From: Nereida sp965655635
GTDB lineage: Bacteria; Pseudomonadota; Alphaproteobacteria; Rhodobacterales; Rhodobacteraceae
NCBI RefSeq assembly: GCF_965655635.1
Contig: NZ_CBFHHE010000021.1
Span: 1 to 36,989, forward strand
DNA length: 36,989 nt
Direction of reading: 5' to 3'
Numbering within the stretch: the stretch's first letter is position 1; each line of letters opens with the position of its first letter. The translations under genes and the position numbers were made by a program. Positions 7,412 through 16,753 of the stretch are shown here, one piece after another. The notes beneath the pieces are model-generated. The model did not search any database and was not told the DNA's origin. It was given only the letters and a program-made list of their open reading frames with translations.

Positions 7412-10189
7412 ATGCTGGCTATGTCCAACATCGCATTCGGTGCGCCATGGCTTTTGCTGGGTTTGTTGGCTCTGCCGGTTCTATGGTTTTTACTGCGCGC
7501 TGTGCCGCCTGCGCCAATCAAACGGCGGTTTCCTGCAGTGTCACTTCTACTTGGGCTTAAGGATGCAGAGGTTGAGGCCGACAAAATGCCATGGTGGTTG
7601 CTGTTGCTTCGGATGTTGGCCGTTGCGGCGATAATCATTGGGTTTGCTGGCCCCGTTTTGAACCCTTCAGCGGATACGCAAAATACTAAGGGACCTTTAG
7701 TCATTGTCATTGATGGCACTTGGGCGAGCGCACAAAATTGGCCAGCGCAACTGGACAGAATTGGCAGCGCGCTGGAAGCAGCTGCCCGCCAAGGTCGGCG
7801 CGCTGCAGTGGTTCGTCTGACTGACCCTGTGCCTGGTCTTGAGTTCGCAGCGGCGGATGTTTGGCGCAGTCGTCTTGCGAGGCTGGGCCCCCAACCTTGG
7901 GCGGCGACAAGCGGTCCTGATTGGGTGGCAGATGTGCCTGACGGTGCGCAAGTTTTGTGGATGAGTGACGGCTTGGCGCGTGAGGGGCGGTTGCCTTTAC
8001 TTGCAGCACTTCAGGCTAAGTCAGAAGTCATAATATTTGAGGAAAGTGGTCCGATTTTCGGCCTCACGCCCGCGGTTTTGCAAGATGGCGTTGTCATAGT
8101 TGAAGCGCTACGCAACAGATCCGGCATAGCAAAAGACATAATCGTAAATGCGGTTGGTCGTGATCCCGCAGGCATTGAGCGCGTCCTAACGCAGGTGCCT
8201 CTCTCCTTTGCGGCCTCAGACTTGAGCGCGCAGGTAGAGATAGTCCTACCGGCTGAGCTGCGTAATCGTGTGAGCCGCTTTGAAATTGAAGGCGTCGCAA
8301 CCGCTGGTGCGGTCACTCTTTCTGATGACGGGCTAAGGCGGCGCGAAATTGCGTTGATTGACGGGCGCAGCGCCGGTGAGGGCGCACAACTGCTGTCCCA
8401 GCTTTATTATTTGGAGCGCGCGCTTCGTCCGACTGCGGACCTTATTCAAGGCGCGTTGCCAGATTCGCTGTTGGCTAATCCTGATGTGATTGTTTTGGCG
8501 GATGTGGCAAATTTAACCCAAGCAGAGACGCAGGGATTGACCGATTGGGTTGAAAGCGGCGGGCTGCTGTTGCGATTTTCTGGGCCGCGCCTTGCGGCCA
8601 GTGATGTGGCGCGAGGCAGACAAGACCCGCTTATGCCTGTGCGCTTGCGGTCTGGCGGGCGTTCGGTTGGCGGTGCGATGTCATGGGGCGAGCCGAAATC
8701 GCTTGCGCCATTTGCTGCTGATACCCCGTTTTATGGCCTCGATGTTCCTGCGGATGTCGCAGTCAACAGCCAGCTTGTTGCAGAGCCTGATCCGGATTTG
8801 GCACAGCGTGTTCTGGCTGAACTGAGCGATGGTACGCCACTGGTCACACGCAAGGCACTTGGACAGGGACAGGTTGTCTTGTTTCACATCACTGCAAACG
8901 CCGAGTGGTCTAATCTTCCGTTATCGGGCTTGTTTGTGCAGATGTTAGAACGGCTTTCAATCAGCGCACGCGGACAAGGGGATGCGGCCGGTGATTTGCG
9001 GGGAACCACTTGGCAGTTAACGGCTGAACTTGGCGTGGATGGGCGGCTTGACGCAGTGAACACGCAAGCGGGCCTAAGCGGCGAGCAACTTGAATTAGCC
9101 CTCACTGATAGCGGTGTGAATGATCAAGTGCGTGCCGGGATTTACACCAGCGATGCACGCAGTCTGGCGCTCAATGTGCTAGGCAGTGGTGCGCGTTTTG
9201 CGGCGCCTGATTGGCCAGGCAGTGTCGTGATTGAGGGGCTTAGCCTGCCTGCAGAGCAGCCGCTGAAAGGGTGGCTTTTGAGCGCCGCTTTGGCGTTTCT
9301 GTCGGTCGACATTATCGCATCACTTTGGCTTGCTGGTCGTCTTTTGGGGCCTAGCGTCGCGGCGGTTTTCCTTGGTGCTCTTTTGCCGATCTTGAGTATC
9401 GATCCGGCCTATGCACAGGGGGCGCAATCTGATGATATCCGCGCAATTGAGGCGACGGCAGAAGTCTCGCTTGCTCATGTTGTAACGGGTGATGCGCGTG
9501 TGGATGAAATGGCGCTTGCGGGTCTGCGCGGGCTTTCGGACGTGCTTTTTCGGCGCACATCGGTGGAGCCAACGGTGCCGACATCCATTGATTTGGAAAC
9601 TGATGAACTGGCGTTTTTCCCGTTTCTGTACTGGCCTATAACCGCAAATCAACCTCTGCCGTCGGCGGATGCTTTTGCCAAGCTGAACAATTATTTGCGC
9701 ACTGGCGGGATGATCCTTTTTGACACGCGGGACGGTAGCACAGCCTCGTTGGGTGCAAACAGCCCGGAAGGAAAACGCCTGCAGTTGATTGCGGCACCGC
9801 TTGATATTCCAGCACTGGAGCCGCTTCCGCGCGGGCACGTTCTTACCCGGTCGTTTTATCTGCTGCAGGATTTTCCTGGACGTCATACCAGCCGTGATGT
9901 GTGGGTGGAGGTGTCGCGCAATGATGTCGGCGACGGTACTGATTTGCTCGCCCAAAACCGCAATGACGGTGTGAGCCCCGTGGTGATCGGCGGCAATGAC
10001 TGGGCGGCGGCGTGGGGTGTAAGTCCATCTGGTGGACCCATGGCGCCAATCGGTCGTGGCCGTGCAGGGGAACGGCAGCGCGAGATTGCTTACCGGTTTG
10101 GGGTGAACCTTATTATGTATGTTCTGACGGGCAATTATAAGGCGGACCAAGTGCATGTTCCCGCCTTGCTTGAACGGTTGGGGCAGTGA
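7412..10189 (+). CDS. BatA-like N-terminal plus DUF4159 membrane protein
   Basis: This is a 925-residue multi-domain membrane protein. The first 80 residues, with two membrane helices (about 8-30 and 60-80), resemble the BatA aerotolerance N-terminal domain. A VWA-like segment follows, but its expected metal motif reads IDGTWAS instead of DxSxS, so it is probably degenerate. The middle part is an extracytoplasmic Rossmann-like region (VIVLADVANL, VESGGLLLRFSGPR), then a hydrophobic stretch near 620-665. The C-terminal part, from about 675, is DUF4159 (PFLYWPI, then LRTGGMILFDTRDG). The start abuts the DUF58 stop, with TAGGA five bases upstream; an in-frame ATG at 7424 is the alternative. Function unknown, inferred to be a cell-envelope complex with its neighbours. 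Confidence 0.87.
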   Translation: MLAMSNIAFGAPWLLLGLLALPVLWFLLRAVPPAPIKRRFPAVSLLLGLKDAEVEADKMPWWLLLLRMLAVAAIIIGFAGPVLNPSADTQNTKGPLVIVIDGTWASAQNWPAQLDRIGSALEAAARQGRRAAVVRLTDPVPGLEFAAADVWRSRLARLGPQPWAATSGPDWVADVPDGAQVLWMSDGLAREGRLPLLAALQAKSEVIIFEESGPIFGLTPAVLQDGVVIVEALRNRSGIAKDIIVNAVGRDPAGIERVLTQVPLSFAASDLSAQVEIVLPAELRNRVSRFEIEGVATAGAVTLSDDGLRRREIALIDGRSAGEGAQLLSQLYYLERALRPTADLIQGALPDSLLANPDVIVLADVANLTQAETQGLTDWVESGGLLLRFSGPRLAASDVARGRQDPLMPVRLRSGGRSVGGAMSWGEPKSLAPFAADTPFYGLDVPADVAVNSQLVAEPDPDLAQRVLAELSDGTPLVTRKALGQGQVVLFHITANAEWSNLPLSGLFVQMLERLSISARGQGDAAGDLRGTTWQLTAELGVDGRLDAVNTQAGLSGEQLELALTDSGVNDQVRAGIYTSDARSLALNVLGSGARFAAPDWPGSVVIEGLSLPAEQPLKGWLLSAALAFLSVDIIASLWLAGRLLGPSVAAVFLGALLPILSIDPAYAQGAQSDDIRAIEATAEVSLAHVVTGDARVDEMALAGLRGLSDVLFRRTSVEPTVPTSIDLETDELAFFPFLYWPITANQPLPSADAFAKLNNYLRTGGMILFDTRDGSTASLGANSPEGKRLQLIAAPLDIPALEPLPRGHVLTRSFYLLQDFPGRHTSRDVWVEVSRNDVGDGTDLLAQNRNDGVSPVVIGGNDWAAAWGVSPSGGPMAPIGRGRAGERQREIAYRFGVNLIMYVLTGNYKADQVHVPALLERLGQ

Positions 10190-10193
10190 CGTG

Positions 10194-12260
10194 ATGAATG
10201 AGGTGTTGATCAATTCGTTGGTACCGTTGCCCGTCATTTTGTTGGCGGTTGCGATATGTGCCCTGTTATTGGCGTTCGCGTTGTGGCGCGGGCTGTCGGG
10301 TGTTTGGTTGCGGGCCTTGGCTGCGGCTTGCCTGTTGTCAGCACTGGCCAATCCTTCGCTTCAGCATGAAACCCGTGAGCCGTTGAATGACATTGTGATC
10401 GTTGCGCTTGATCAGTCTGCCAGCCAAGATATTGCTGATCGTTCTATACAAGCGACGCAGGCATTTGATGCACTTGTGACGGCTGTGGAGGCACGGCCAA
10501 ACACGGACTTACGCGTCATTGAGGTGCCAGACAGTCCCGATGATCAGGGTACAAGATTGATGAGCAGCTTGTCGCAAATCCTCGCTGAAGAGCCTCGTGC
10601 ACGTGTTGCTGGAACTGTGGCGATTACAGATGGTGTGGTTCATGATCTGTCTGTGACGCCAGATTTTGCGGCACCTTTTCATGTCCTTTTGACAGGACGC
10701 GCCCAAGATTGGGATAGGAAGCTGACGGTTCAAGACGCGCCTGCTTTCGCGATTGTGGGCGAAGAGGTTTTGCTGGGTCTGCGTTTGGATGATGTGGGTG
10801 CTGTTCCGAGTACGTTGGTCAACGGTCGGGCGGTTTTGAACATTGCGATCGACGGTGGCGCACCCCGTCGCTTTGAGGTGCCGGTGGGTGAAGATCTCCA
10901 ACTGCCCGTGACGCTTCCCCACGGGGGCATGAATGTGCTGCAGTTTTCAACGCCGGAATTGGATGGAGAGCTAACAACCCGCAACAACGCAGCTGTCGTT
11001 CAGATCAATGGCGTGCGGGACCGTTTGCGCGTGTTGTTGGTCAGCGGAGAACCCCACGCCGGCGAGCGGACTTGGCGCAACCTTTTGAAGTCCGACAGCA
11101 GCGTGGATTTGGTTCACTTCACAATTCTTCGTCCCCCTGAAAAGCAAGACGGCGTACCCATTGATGAGCTGTCGTTGATTGCTTTCCCGACGCGCGAGCT
11201 TTTCTTGGAAAAGATCGATGAGTTCGATCTGATTATCTTTGATCGCTACAAACGGCGGGGCATTTTGCCTACGGCCTATATCGATAGCATCCGCACCTAC
11301 GTTGAGCAGGGCGGTGCGGTTTTGATTGCAGCGGGTCCTGACTTTGCTTCAGCAGATTCCATTTACCGCTCTCCGCTGGCCGATGTTTTGCCTGCGCGCC
11401 CCACGGCGCGGGTGATTGAACAGGGGTATTTGCCGAAGGTGTCTGAGCTTGGTGCAAAGCATCCGGTTACCCGTGGACTAACCGGTGCAAATAAAGGCGA
11501 GCAGCCACCTACTTGGGGGCGTTGGTTACGACAGATAGAGGTTGAGGTTGAGCGGGGGCAAGTTGTGATGACGGGCGTGGATGATCAGCCACTTCTGGTG
11601 TTAGACCGCGCGGGTGATGGGCGTGTAGCGGAGCTTGCATCAGATCAGGCATGGCTTTGGGATCGTGGTTTTGAAGGTGGTGGTCCGCAGCTTGAACTGT
11701 TGCGCCGCCTTGCGCATTGGATGATGAAAGAGCCCGAGCTTGAGGAAGAAACACTGACCGCCGAACAAGATGGAGATACACTTGTTATCACGCGGCGTAC
11801 TTTGTCTGATGACGTGTCCGATGTGGTTGTGACGACGCCCGATGGTGCGGAGCAAACGATTACTCTGAGCGAGGTTGCATCCGGGCAATTTGAGGCGGTG
11901 CTTGAGGCGGGTGACATGGGTCTTTATCGCCTGAGTGACGGTATAATTGAAGCGGTGAAAGCGATTGGCCCCGCCGCGCCGCGAGAGTTTGCTGATACTA
12001 TTGCCACGCCTGACTTATTGGCCCCCGCCGTGGAGAAAACGCAGGGCGGTATTGTCCCTATAGTCGATGGTGTGCCGCGCCTCCGCGATGTTCGTGTGGG
12101 GCGGCCTGCGTCAGGTCGGGGGTGGATCGGTCTAACGCCGCGAGAGGCGTATCAAACGACAGATGTGGTTCTAACGTCGCTGGTTCCTACGTGGCTGTTT
12201 TTGCTTCTTGCGGCAGGAATAAGTATTGCGGCGTGGTTGCGTGAAGGACGGCGCGCCTAA
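10194..12260 (+). CDS. Large VWA/glutamine-amidotransferase-like membrane protein
   Basis: This is a 688-residue membrane protein, last in the MoxR operon. There are two N-terminal membrane helices (about 5-28 and 34-56) and one at the C-terminus (about 660-680), leaving a large extracytoplasmic body. Residues after VIVALDQSASQD carry a DxSxS metal-site motif typical of VWA domains. A later segment (ELIDE-like region, DLIIFDRYKRRGILP then YVEQGGAVLIAAGPDF) matches the class I glutamine-amidotransferase-like fold found in this protein group, with no catalytic triad that I can assign. I prefer ATG 10194 (or GTG 10191), 4 bases after the previous stop; the longer frame from 10155 overlaps the upstream gene and reads unlike a protein. 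Confidence 0.8.
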   Translation: MNEVLINSLVPLPVILLAVAICALLLAFALWRGLSGVWLRALAAACLLSALANPSLQHETREPLNDIVIVALDQSASQDIADRSIQATQAFDALVTAVEARPNTDLRVIEVPDSPDDQGTRLMSSLSQILAEEPRARVAGTVAITDGVVHDLSVTPDFAAPFHVLLTGRAQDWDRKLTVQDAPAFAIVGEEVLLGLRLDDVGAVPSTLVNGRAVLNIAIDGGAPRRFEVPVGEDLQLPVTLPHGGMNVLQFSTPELDGELTTRNNAAVVQINGVRDRLRVLLVSGEPHAGERTWRNLLKSDSSVDLVHFTILRPPEKQDGVPIDELSLIAFPTRELFLEKIDEFDLIIFDRYKRRGILPTAYIDSIRTYVEQGGAVLIAAGPDFASADSIYRSPLADVLPARPTARVIEQGYLPKVSELGAKHPVTRGLTGANKGEQPPTWGRWLRQIEVEVERGQVVMTGVDDQPLLVLDRAGDGRVAELASDQAWLWDRGFEGGGPQLELLRRLAHWMMKEPELEEETLTAEQDGDTLVITRRTLSDDVSDVVVTTPDGAEQTITLSEVASGQFEAVLEAGDMGLYRLSDGIIEAVKAIGPAAPREFADTIATPDLLAPAVEKTQGGIVPIVDGVPRLRDVRVGRPASGRGWIGLTPREAYQTTDVVLTSLVPTWLFLLLAAGISIAAWLREGRRA

Positions 12261-12271
12261 AGTTGCAGCGC

Positions 12272-12682
12272 CTAGAAAGGTTTGACCACGACCAGCCACA
12301 AAACACCAATCGCGCCAAAGACGCTCACTTCATTGAAAACTCTTAGCCAGCGGTCAGAACGTGGGAATTGGCCCTGCTGGGCGTCTGAAACCATCTTGCC
12401 AGTATAAATGTAATGGCCAGCTAGGCACGCCACAACAACCAGTTTCCACCAAGCCCATTGCGGGAATCCCCAAAGGCTTGCCAGCCAGATACCAGTGAAG
12501 ATTGCGATCACTGCAAGGCCTGCGGAAAAACGATATAGTCGGTACGTCAGATCGCCTAAATCGCCGTTAACACTGTGTTTATCAAAGTCGCGCTTCCAAT
12601 AGATCAGCGCACGGGGAACGGCGAAGATGGACGTCATCCAGCCCATTACGCACAGAATATGTATAATTTTGATCCAATCCAT
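12272..12682 (-). CDS. CopD/HemJ-like small membrane protein
   Basis: This is a 136-residue protein with about four membrane helices. The opening WIKIIHILCVMGWMTSIFAVPR matches the N-terminal pattern of the HemJ (UPF0093) and CopD superfamily, where the histidine sits in the first helix, and YRLYRFSAGLAVIAIFTGIWL follows as expected. It could be a HemJ-like protoporphyrinogen oxidase paralogue or a heme- or copper-associated membrane protein; I cannot decide. It is somewhat shorter than typical HemJ. It converges on the MoxR operon and diverges from glcDEF. Confidence 0.65.
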   Translation of the reverse strand: MDWIKIIHILCVMGWMTSIFAVPRALIYWKRDFDKHSVNGDLGDLTYRLYRFSAGLAVIAIFTGIWLASLWGFPQWAWWKLVVVACLAGHYIYTGKMVSDAQQGQFPRSDRWLRVFNEVSVFGAIGVLWLVVVKPF

Positions 12683-12743
12683 ACGCCTTGGGTGAACCTT
12701 GCTGCGGCGTTTTGCAAGATGGGAATCCTTGCGTCAGCTTGAA

Positions 12744-12766
12744 ATTGGTTATATTCTCTTACCAAT
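12744..12766. promoter_or_regulatory. Inverted repeat over a likely glcD promoter
   Basis: ATTGGT (12744-12749) and ACCAAT (12761-12766) form a perfect inverted repeat with an 11-base spacer that contains a good -10 element, TATATT (12750-12755). The half sites match those recognised by FadR-type GntR regulators such as GlcC, LldR and PdhR (TTGGT/ACCAA), although the classical spacer is 3 bases. It lies 24 bases upstream of the chosen glcD start, so it could be an operator for a glycolate or lactate responsive regulator. That role is inferred. Confidence 0.5.
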
Positions 12767-12789
12767 CGTATCAAGCTGGAGCGTTTATC

Positions 12790-14238
12790 ATGGAAATGCC
12801 TGTCCCGAATACTGCTGTGTTGTCTAAAAAAGCAGCTGTTGTGCGTCGGTTGAGTGAGGTTTTGCCCTCTGATGCGGTTATCCATGAAGAGCGCGAGGTG
12901 AAGGCGTATGAATGCGATGCGCTCACCGCATACAAGTGCCCACCGCTTGCCGCCGTATTGCCAAGCACAACCGAACAAGTCGCCGCTGTTTTGAAAATTT
13001 GCCATGAAGAAGACGTCCCCGTGGTGCCGCGCGGCTCTGGCACGTCGCTTGCTGGCGGTGCTCTGCCCACCGCTGATTGTGTGATCCTTGGGGTGTCGCG
13101 CATGAATGAAGTTCTTGAGACGAACTACGATGACCGCTACGTCCGGGTCCAATCTGGCCGTACGAATTTGAGTGTGACAGGCGCCGTTGAAGAGAACGAC
13201 TTCTTTTACGCACCTGATCCCTCCAGCCAGCTTGCATGCGCGATTGCTGGTAACATCGCTATGAACTCGGGCGGTGCGCATTGTCTGAAATACGGTGTGA
13301 CAACCAACAATTTGATGGGCGTCAAGATGGTCACGATGGAGGGTGAAATCCTCGAGATCGGTGGCGCGCATCTGGGCGCTCCAGGGCTTGATCTGCTTGG
13401 ACTTATTTGTGGGTCGGAAGGCCAGCTTGGCGTTGTCACCGAAGCGACCTTGCGGATTTTGCGTAAACCCGAAGGCGCGCGCCCGGTGTTGGTGGCCTTT
13501 AATGATAATGAGGTCGCGGGCGCCTGTGTTGCGGACATTATCAAGGCGGGCGTTCTGCCAGTGGCGATTGAATTTATGGACCGGCTTTGCATTGAGACAA
13601 CTGAAAATTTTGCCCAAGCTGGCTACCCAGATTGTAATGCGCTGTTGATCATTGAAGTCGAAGGGTCTGACGCCGAGATTGATATGCAGCTTGATCTGAT
13701 TGCCCAGATTGCAGCTAAGCACGATCCAATTGAGGTGCGCCAAAGCAAAAGCTCCGAAGAAAGTGCCGCGATTTGGTTGGGTAGAAAATCTGCGTTTGGC
13801 GCGATTGGCCAGATTAGCGATTACATGTGTCTTGATGGAACGATCCCTGTTTCTGCGCTGCCCCAAGTGCTTGGTCGGATTGGTGAGTTGTCAGAGCAAT
13901 ATGGTCTGCAGGTTGGTAATGTGTTCCATGCAGGCGACGGCAATATGCACCCGCTGATCCTTTATAATGCGAATAAAGACGGTGATTTGGAGCTGTGCGA
14001 GCAAATGGGCGCGGACATTTTGCGTCTGTGTGTAGAAGTGGGTGGGTGCCTGACGGGTGAGCATGGTGTCGGCATTGAGAAGCGCGATTTGATGGTTGAC
14101 CAATATGCCCCTGATGATCTGGATATTCAGATGTCAGTCAAAGATGTGTTTGACCCTAAGTGGCTCTTGAACCCTGCAAAAGTGTTCCCGCTTGCCTCAT
14201 CTGATGCGCGCCGCGTGAGTAATATCGCGGCGGAATAA
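12790..14238 (+). CDS. glcD: Glycolate oxidase, FAD subunit GlcD
   Basis: This is a 482-residue FAD-linked oxidase subunit that oxidises glycolate to glyoxylate together with GlcE and GlcF. The PCMH-type FAD-binding domain shows VVPRGSGTSLAGGALP (about residues 78-93) and AIAGNIAMNSGGAHCLKYG. The C-terminal oxidase domain shows VFHAGDGNMHPLIL and GCLTGEHGVGIEKRDLM. The ATG at 12790 gives the family length; a longer in-frame start at 12688 would run through the promoter region. D-lactate or another 2-hydroxyacid is a possible alternative substrate, but the glcDEF order favours glycolate. glcE starts 39 bases downstream. Confidence 0.93.
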   Translation: MEMPVPNTAVLSKKAAVVRRLSEVLPSDAVIHEEREVKAYECDALTAYKCPPLAAVLPSTTEQVAAVLKICHEEDVPVVPRGSGTSLAGGALPTADCVILGVSRMNEVLETNYDDRYVRVQSGRTNLSVTGAVEENDFFYAPDPSSQLACAIAGNIAMNSGGAHCLKYGVTTNNLMGVKMVTMEGEILEIGGAHLGAPGLDLLGLICGSEGQLGVVTEATLRILRKPEGARPVLVAFNDNEVAGACVADIIKAGVLPVAIEFMDRLCIETTENFAQAGYPDCNALLIIEVEGSDAEIDMQLDLIAQIAAKHDPIEVRQSKSSEESAAIWLGRKSAFGAIGQISDYMCLDGTIPVSALPQVLGRIGELSEQYGLQVGNVFHAGDGNMHPLILYNANKDGDLELCEQMGADILRLCVEVGGCLTGEHGVGIEKRDLMVDQYAPDDLDIQMSVKDVFDPKWLLNPAKVFPLASSDARRVSNIAAE

Positions 14239-14277
14239 GCGCCTCTTTTTGGATATTTAGAAACAAAAGAAGTTATC

Positions 14278-15381
14278 ATGAGACCTGAAACTGAAGCGGC
14301 CTTTGCCGAAAATATTGCGGCTGCTCGCGGTCCATTGCGTATTGTTGGTGGTGGCACCCGCGATATTGGCGCGCCTGTCGCAGGTGAATTGGTTGAGACC
14401 GCTGGCATATCGGGCATCACGCTTTATGAGCCCAGTGCGCTAACGCTTGTGGCCAAAGCTGGAACGTCGTTGTCAGAGATTGAGGCGGCAGTTGCCGCCG
14501 AAAATCAGCGCCTCGCATTTGAGCCGATGGACCACCGCGGCCTGCTTGGCACATCTGGCACATCGACGATTGGTGGTTGTGTTGCTGCAAACGTAAGTGG
14601 CCCGCGCCGCATTTCGGTGGGTGCCTGCCGTGATCATATGTTGGGCGTGCGTATGGTTGATGGGGCTGGCCGCATTTTGAAAAATGGCGGTCGCGTAATG
14701 AAGAATGTCACAGGTTATGATCTTGTGAAATTGATGTCAGGTAGCTTTGGAACTTTGGGTGTCCTGACGGAGGTATCTCTGAAGGTACTTCCCGTTGCGC
14801 AGACCCAAGCCACGACCATTTTGCATGACGTAGACGCATTGCGCGCTGTTGGGGCTCTGTCCGCTGGTCTGGGTAGCCCTTACGAAGTTACGGGCGCCGC
14901 CTATGATCCAGCGCTGCGCGAGGCTTACCTGCGCATCGAAGGATTTGAAGACAGCGTGACGTATCGCGCTGGTGAATTGAAAAAGGTGCTGGCTGGTTTT
15001 GGTGAGATGAGCGTTTCTGATGACGTGACCCTGTGGGAAGGCATTCGGGATGTGTCCGTGTTCCACGGTAAAGAAGGCGATGTTTGGCGTGTTTCTGTCC
15101 GTCCTTCCGACGCGCCTGCGGTCTTGGAGGCTGTTGGTGCGGATGCAGCTTTATTGGATTGGGGCGGCGGTTTGATTTGGTTGCGAGTTGCCGAGGGGCG
15201 TGACGTGCGCACCGCGTTACAGGGCATTTCGGGTCACGCCACGTTGGTGCGCGCCTCTGCTCAAACGCGTGCATCCTTGCCTGTGTTCCATCCGGAAGAT
15301 GCAGGCGTGCGCCGCTTGAGTGACGCGTTGCGGGCAAAATTTGACCCACGCGGCATTTTGAATACAGGATTGATGGGGTAG
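14278..15381 (+). CDS. glcE: Glycolate oxidase, FAD-binding subunit GlcE
   Basis: This is a 367-residue subunit with a PCMH-type FAD-binding domain. The nucleotide-binding run LGTSGTSTIGGCVAANVSGP is at about residues 85-104, and VMKNVTGYDLVKLMSGSFGTLG follows as in GlcE. It lacks the larger catalytic C-terminal domain of GlcD, as expected. It lies between glcD and glcF, and only 3 bases separate its stop from the glcF start, so the three genes form one operon. The complex is thought to feed electrons to the quinone pool through GlcF. Confidence 0.93.
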   Translation: MRPETEAAFAENIAAARGPLRIVGGGTRDIGAPVAGELVETAGISGITLYEPSALTLVAKAGTSLSEIEAAVAAENQRLAFEPMDHRGLLGTSGTSTIGGCVAANVSGPRRISVGACRDHMLGVRMVDGAGRILKNGGRVMKNVTGYDLVKLMSGSFGTLGVLTEVSLKVLPVAQTQATTILHDVDALRAVGALSAGLGSPYEVTGAAYDPALREAYLRIEGFEDSVTYRAGELKKVLAGFGEMSVSDDVTLWEGIRDVSVFHGKEGDVWRVSVRPSDAPAVLEAVGADAALLDWGGGLIWLRVAEGRDVRTALQGISGHATLVRASAQTRASLPVFHPEDAGVRRLSDALRAKFDPRGILNTGLMG

Positions 15382-15384
15382 GCC

Positions 15385-16704
15385 ATGCGTACTGAATTTA
15401 CCGAAGAGCAGTTGTTAGATCCGGCCACGGCGCGTTCAAACAAGATACTCCGAACCTGTGTGCACTGCGGCTTTTGTACTGCGACGTGCCCTACGTATCA
15501 GGTTCTGGGGGATGAATTGGACAGCCCTCGTGGGCGGATTTATCTGATCAAAGATATGCTAGAAAATAATCGTGCGCCTGACCCAGATACGGTCAAGCAC
15601 GTTGATCGGTGCTTGTCATGTTTGGCATGTATGTCGACCTGTCCAAGCGGTGTGCATTATATGCATTTGGTTGATCATGCGCGCGAGTACATCGAACAGA
15701 ATTATAAACGCCGTTGGGATGATCGCGTGTTGCGGTGGGTGCTATCGAAAATATTGCCTTATCCTATGCGTTTTCGTTGGGCACTTGCGGGTGCGAAATT
15801 GGGGCGTCCGTTCGCGAAGTTGATGCCTGATGCGCGGCTTCGGGCGATGCTGGAGATGGCGCCCAAAAAAATACCACCTGTTAGCCGCAATGATGATCCC
15901 CAGACATTCGCGCCGAAAGCCAAAAAGAAAATGCGTGTAGCATTGATGACAGGCTGTGCGCAAAAGGCGCTCAACACTGATATTAACGACGCCACTATCC
16001 GGCTTTTGACCCGACTTGGTTGCGAGGTTGTTGTGGCCGAGGGTGCGGGTTGTTGTGGTGCGCTGACCCATCACATGGGCAAAACGTCTGAAAGTCATTC
16101 GGCGGCGGGTGCAAACATCAAAGCGTGGATGAAGCATGTAAATGGTGACGGTCTTGATGCCGTTGTCATCAGCACAAGTGGATGTGGCACTACGATCAAA
16201 GATTACGGCCATATGTTTGAGGGCACTGATCTTGCGAGTGATGCCAAAACAATTGCAGGCCTTGCGATGGATGTCTCCGAGGTTTTGATGAAACTTGAGA
16301 TGCCAACGCTGCCTGAGCAAAGCATGACTGTTGCGTATCATGCAGCTTGCTCATTGCAGCATGGCCAACAGATTAAAACGTTTCCCAAAGCCCTTTTGCG
16401 AAATGCGGGTTTTGACGTGGTTGAACCGGCGGATAGCCATCTGTGTTGTGGGTCCGCGGGGACTTACAATTTGATGCAGCCAGCCATTTCAAAACAACTT
16501 AAAGACTGGAAAGTAAGAACGCTTGAGGCCAAGAACCCTGATGTGATTGCGGCTGGTAACATCGGCTGCATGATGCAAATTGGCTCTGCCGCGAGTGTGC
16601 CAATTGTTCATACAGTTGAGCTGTTGGATTGGGCAACTGGTGGCCCTTTGCCTCCTGCATTTGAACGCGACGCGAGTGCGCCTCAGGTTCCTATCTTGCG
16701 CTAA
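15385..16704 (+). CDS. glcF: Glycolate oxidase, iron-sulfur subunit GlcF
   Basis: This is a 439-residue iron-sulfur subunit. Two ferredoxin-type clusters are clear: CVHCGFCTATCPTYQ (about residues 26-40) and CLSCLACMSTCPSGVHY (about 77-93). Two CCG domains follow, with CCGALTHH in the first and CCGSAGTYN in the second; these usually bind a further cofactor. The length and domain order are those of GlcF. It is the last gene of glcDEF. A 7-base inverted repeat lies just downstream, before the protease gene. Confidence 0.95.
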   Translation: MRTEFTEEQLLDPATARSNKILRTCVHCGFCTATCPTYQVLGDELDSPRGRIYLIKDMLENNRAPDPDTVKHVDRCLSCLACMSTCPSGVHYMHLVDHAREYIEQNYKRRWDDRVLRWVLSKILPYPMRFRWALAGAKLGRPFAKLMPDARLRAMLEMAPKKIPPVSRNDDPQTFAPKAKKKMRVALMTGCAQKALNTDINDATIRLLTRLGCEVVVAEGAGCCGALTHHMGKTSESHSAAGANIKAWMKHVNGDGLDAVVISTSGCGTTIKDYGHMFEGTDLASDAKTIAGLAMDVSEVLMKLEMPTLPEQSMTVAYHAACSLQHGQQIKTFPKALLRNAGFDVVEPADSHLCCGSAGTYNLMQPAISKQLKDWKVRTLEAKNPDVIAAGNIGCMMQIGSAASVPIVHTVELLDWATGGPLPPAFERDASAPQVPILR

Positions 16705-16717
16705 GGGCTAAAGGCGG

Positions 16718-16742
16718 CCAAAGTGTGCGCTCAAAACTTTGG
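16718..16742. repeat. 7-base inverted repeat between glcF and the protease gene
   Basis: CCAAAGT (16718-16724) pairs perfectly with ACTTTGG (16736-16742) around an 11-base loop. It fills most of the 49-base gap between glcF and the protease. A T-tract is missing, so a classical terminator is unlikely. It could be an operator or an mRNA 3' structure. Confidence 0.4.
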
Positions 16743-16753
16743 TAGAAAAATCT

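Noticed and set aside
9320..10351. 343-codon minus-strand open frame opposite the DUF4159 gene
   Set aside because: It is antisense to a well-supported gene, with low-complexity basic sequence and no family features.
12646..13866. 406-codon minus-strand open frame opposite glcD
   Set aside because: It is antisense to clear GlcD motifs and spans the promoter region; the sequence is not protein-like.
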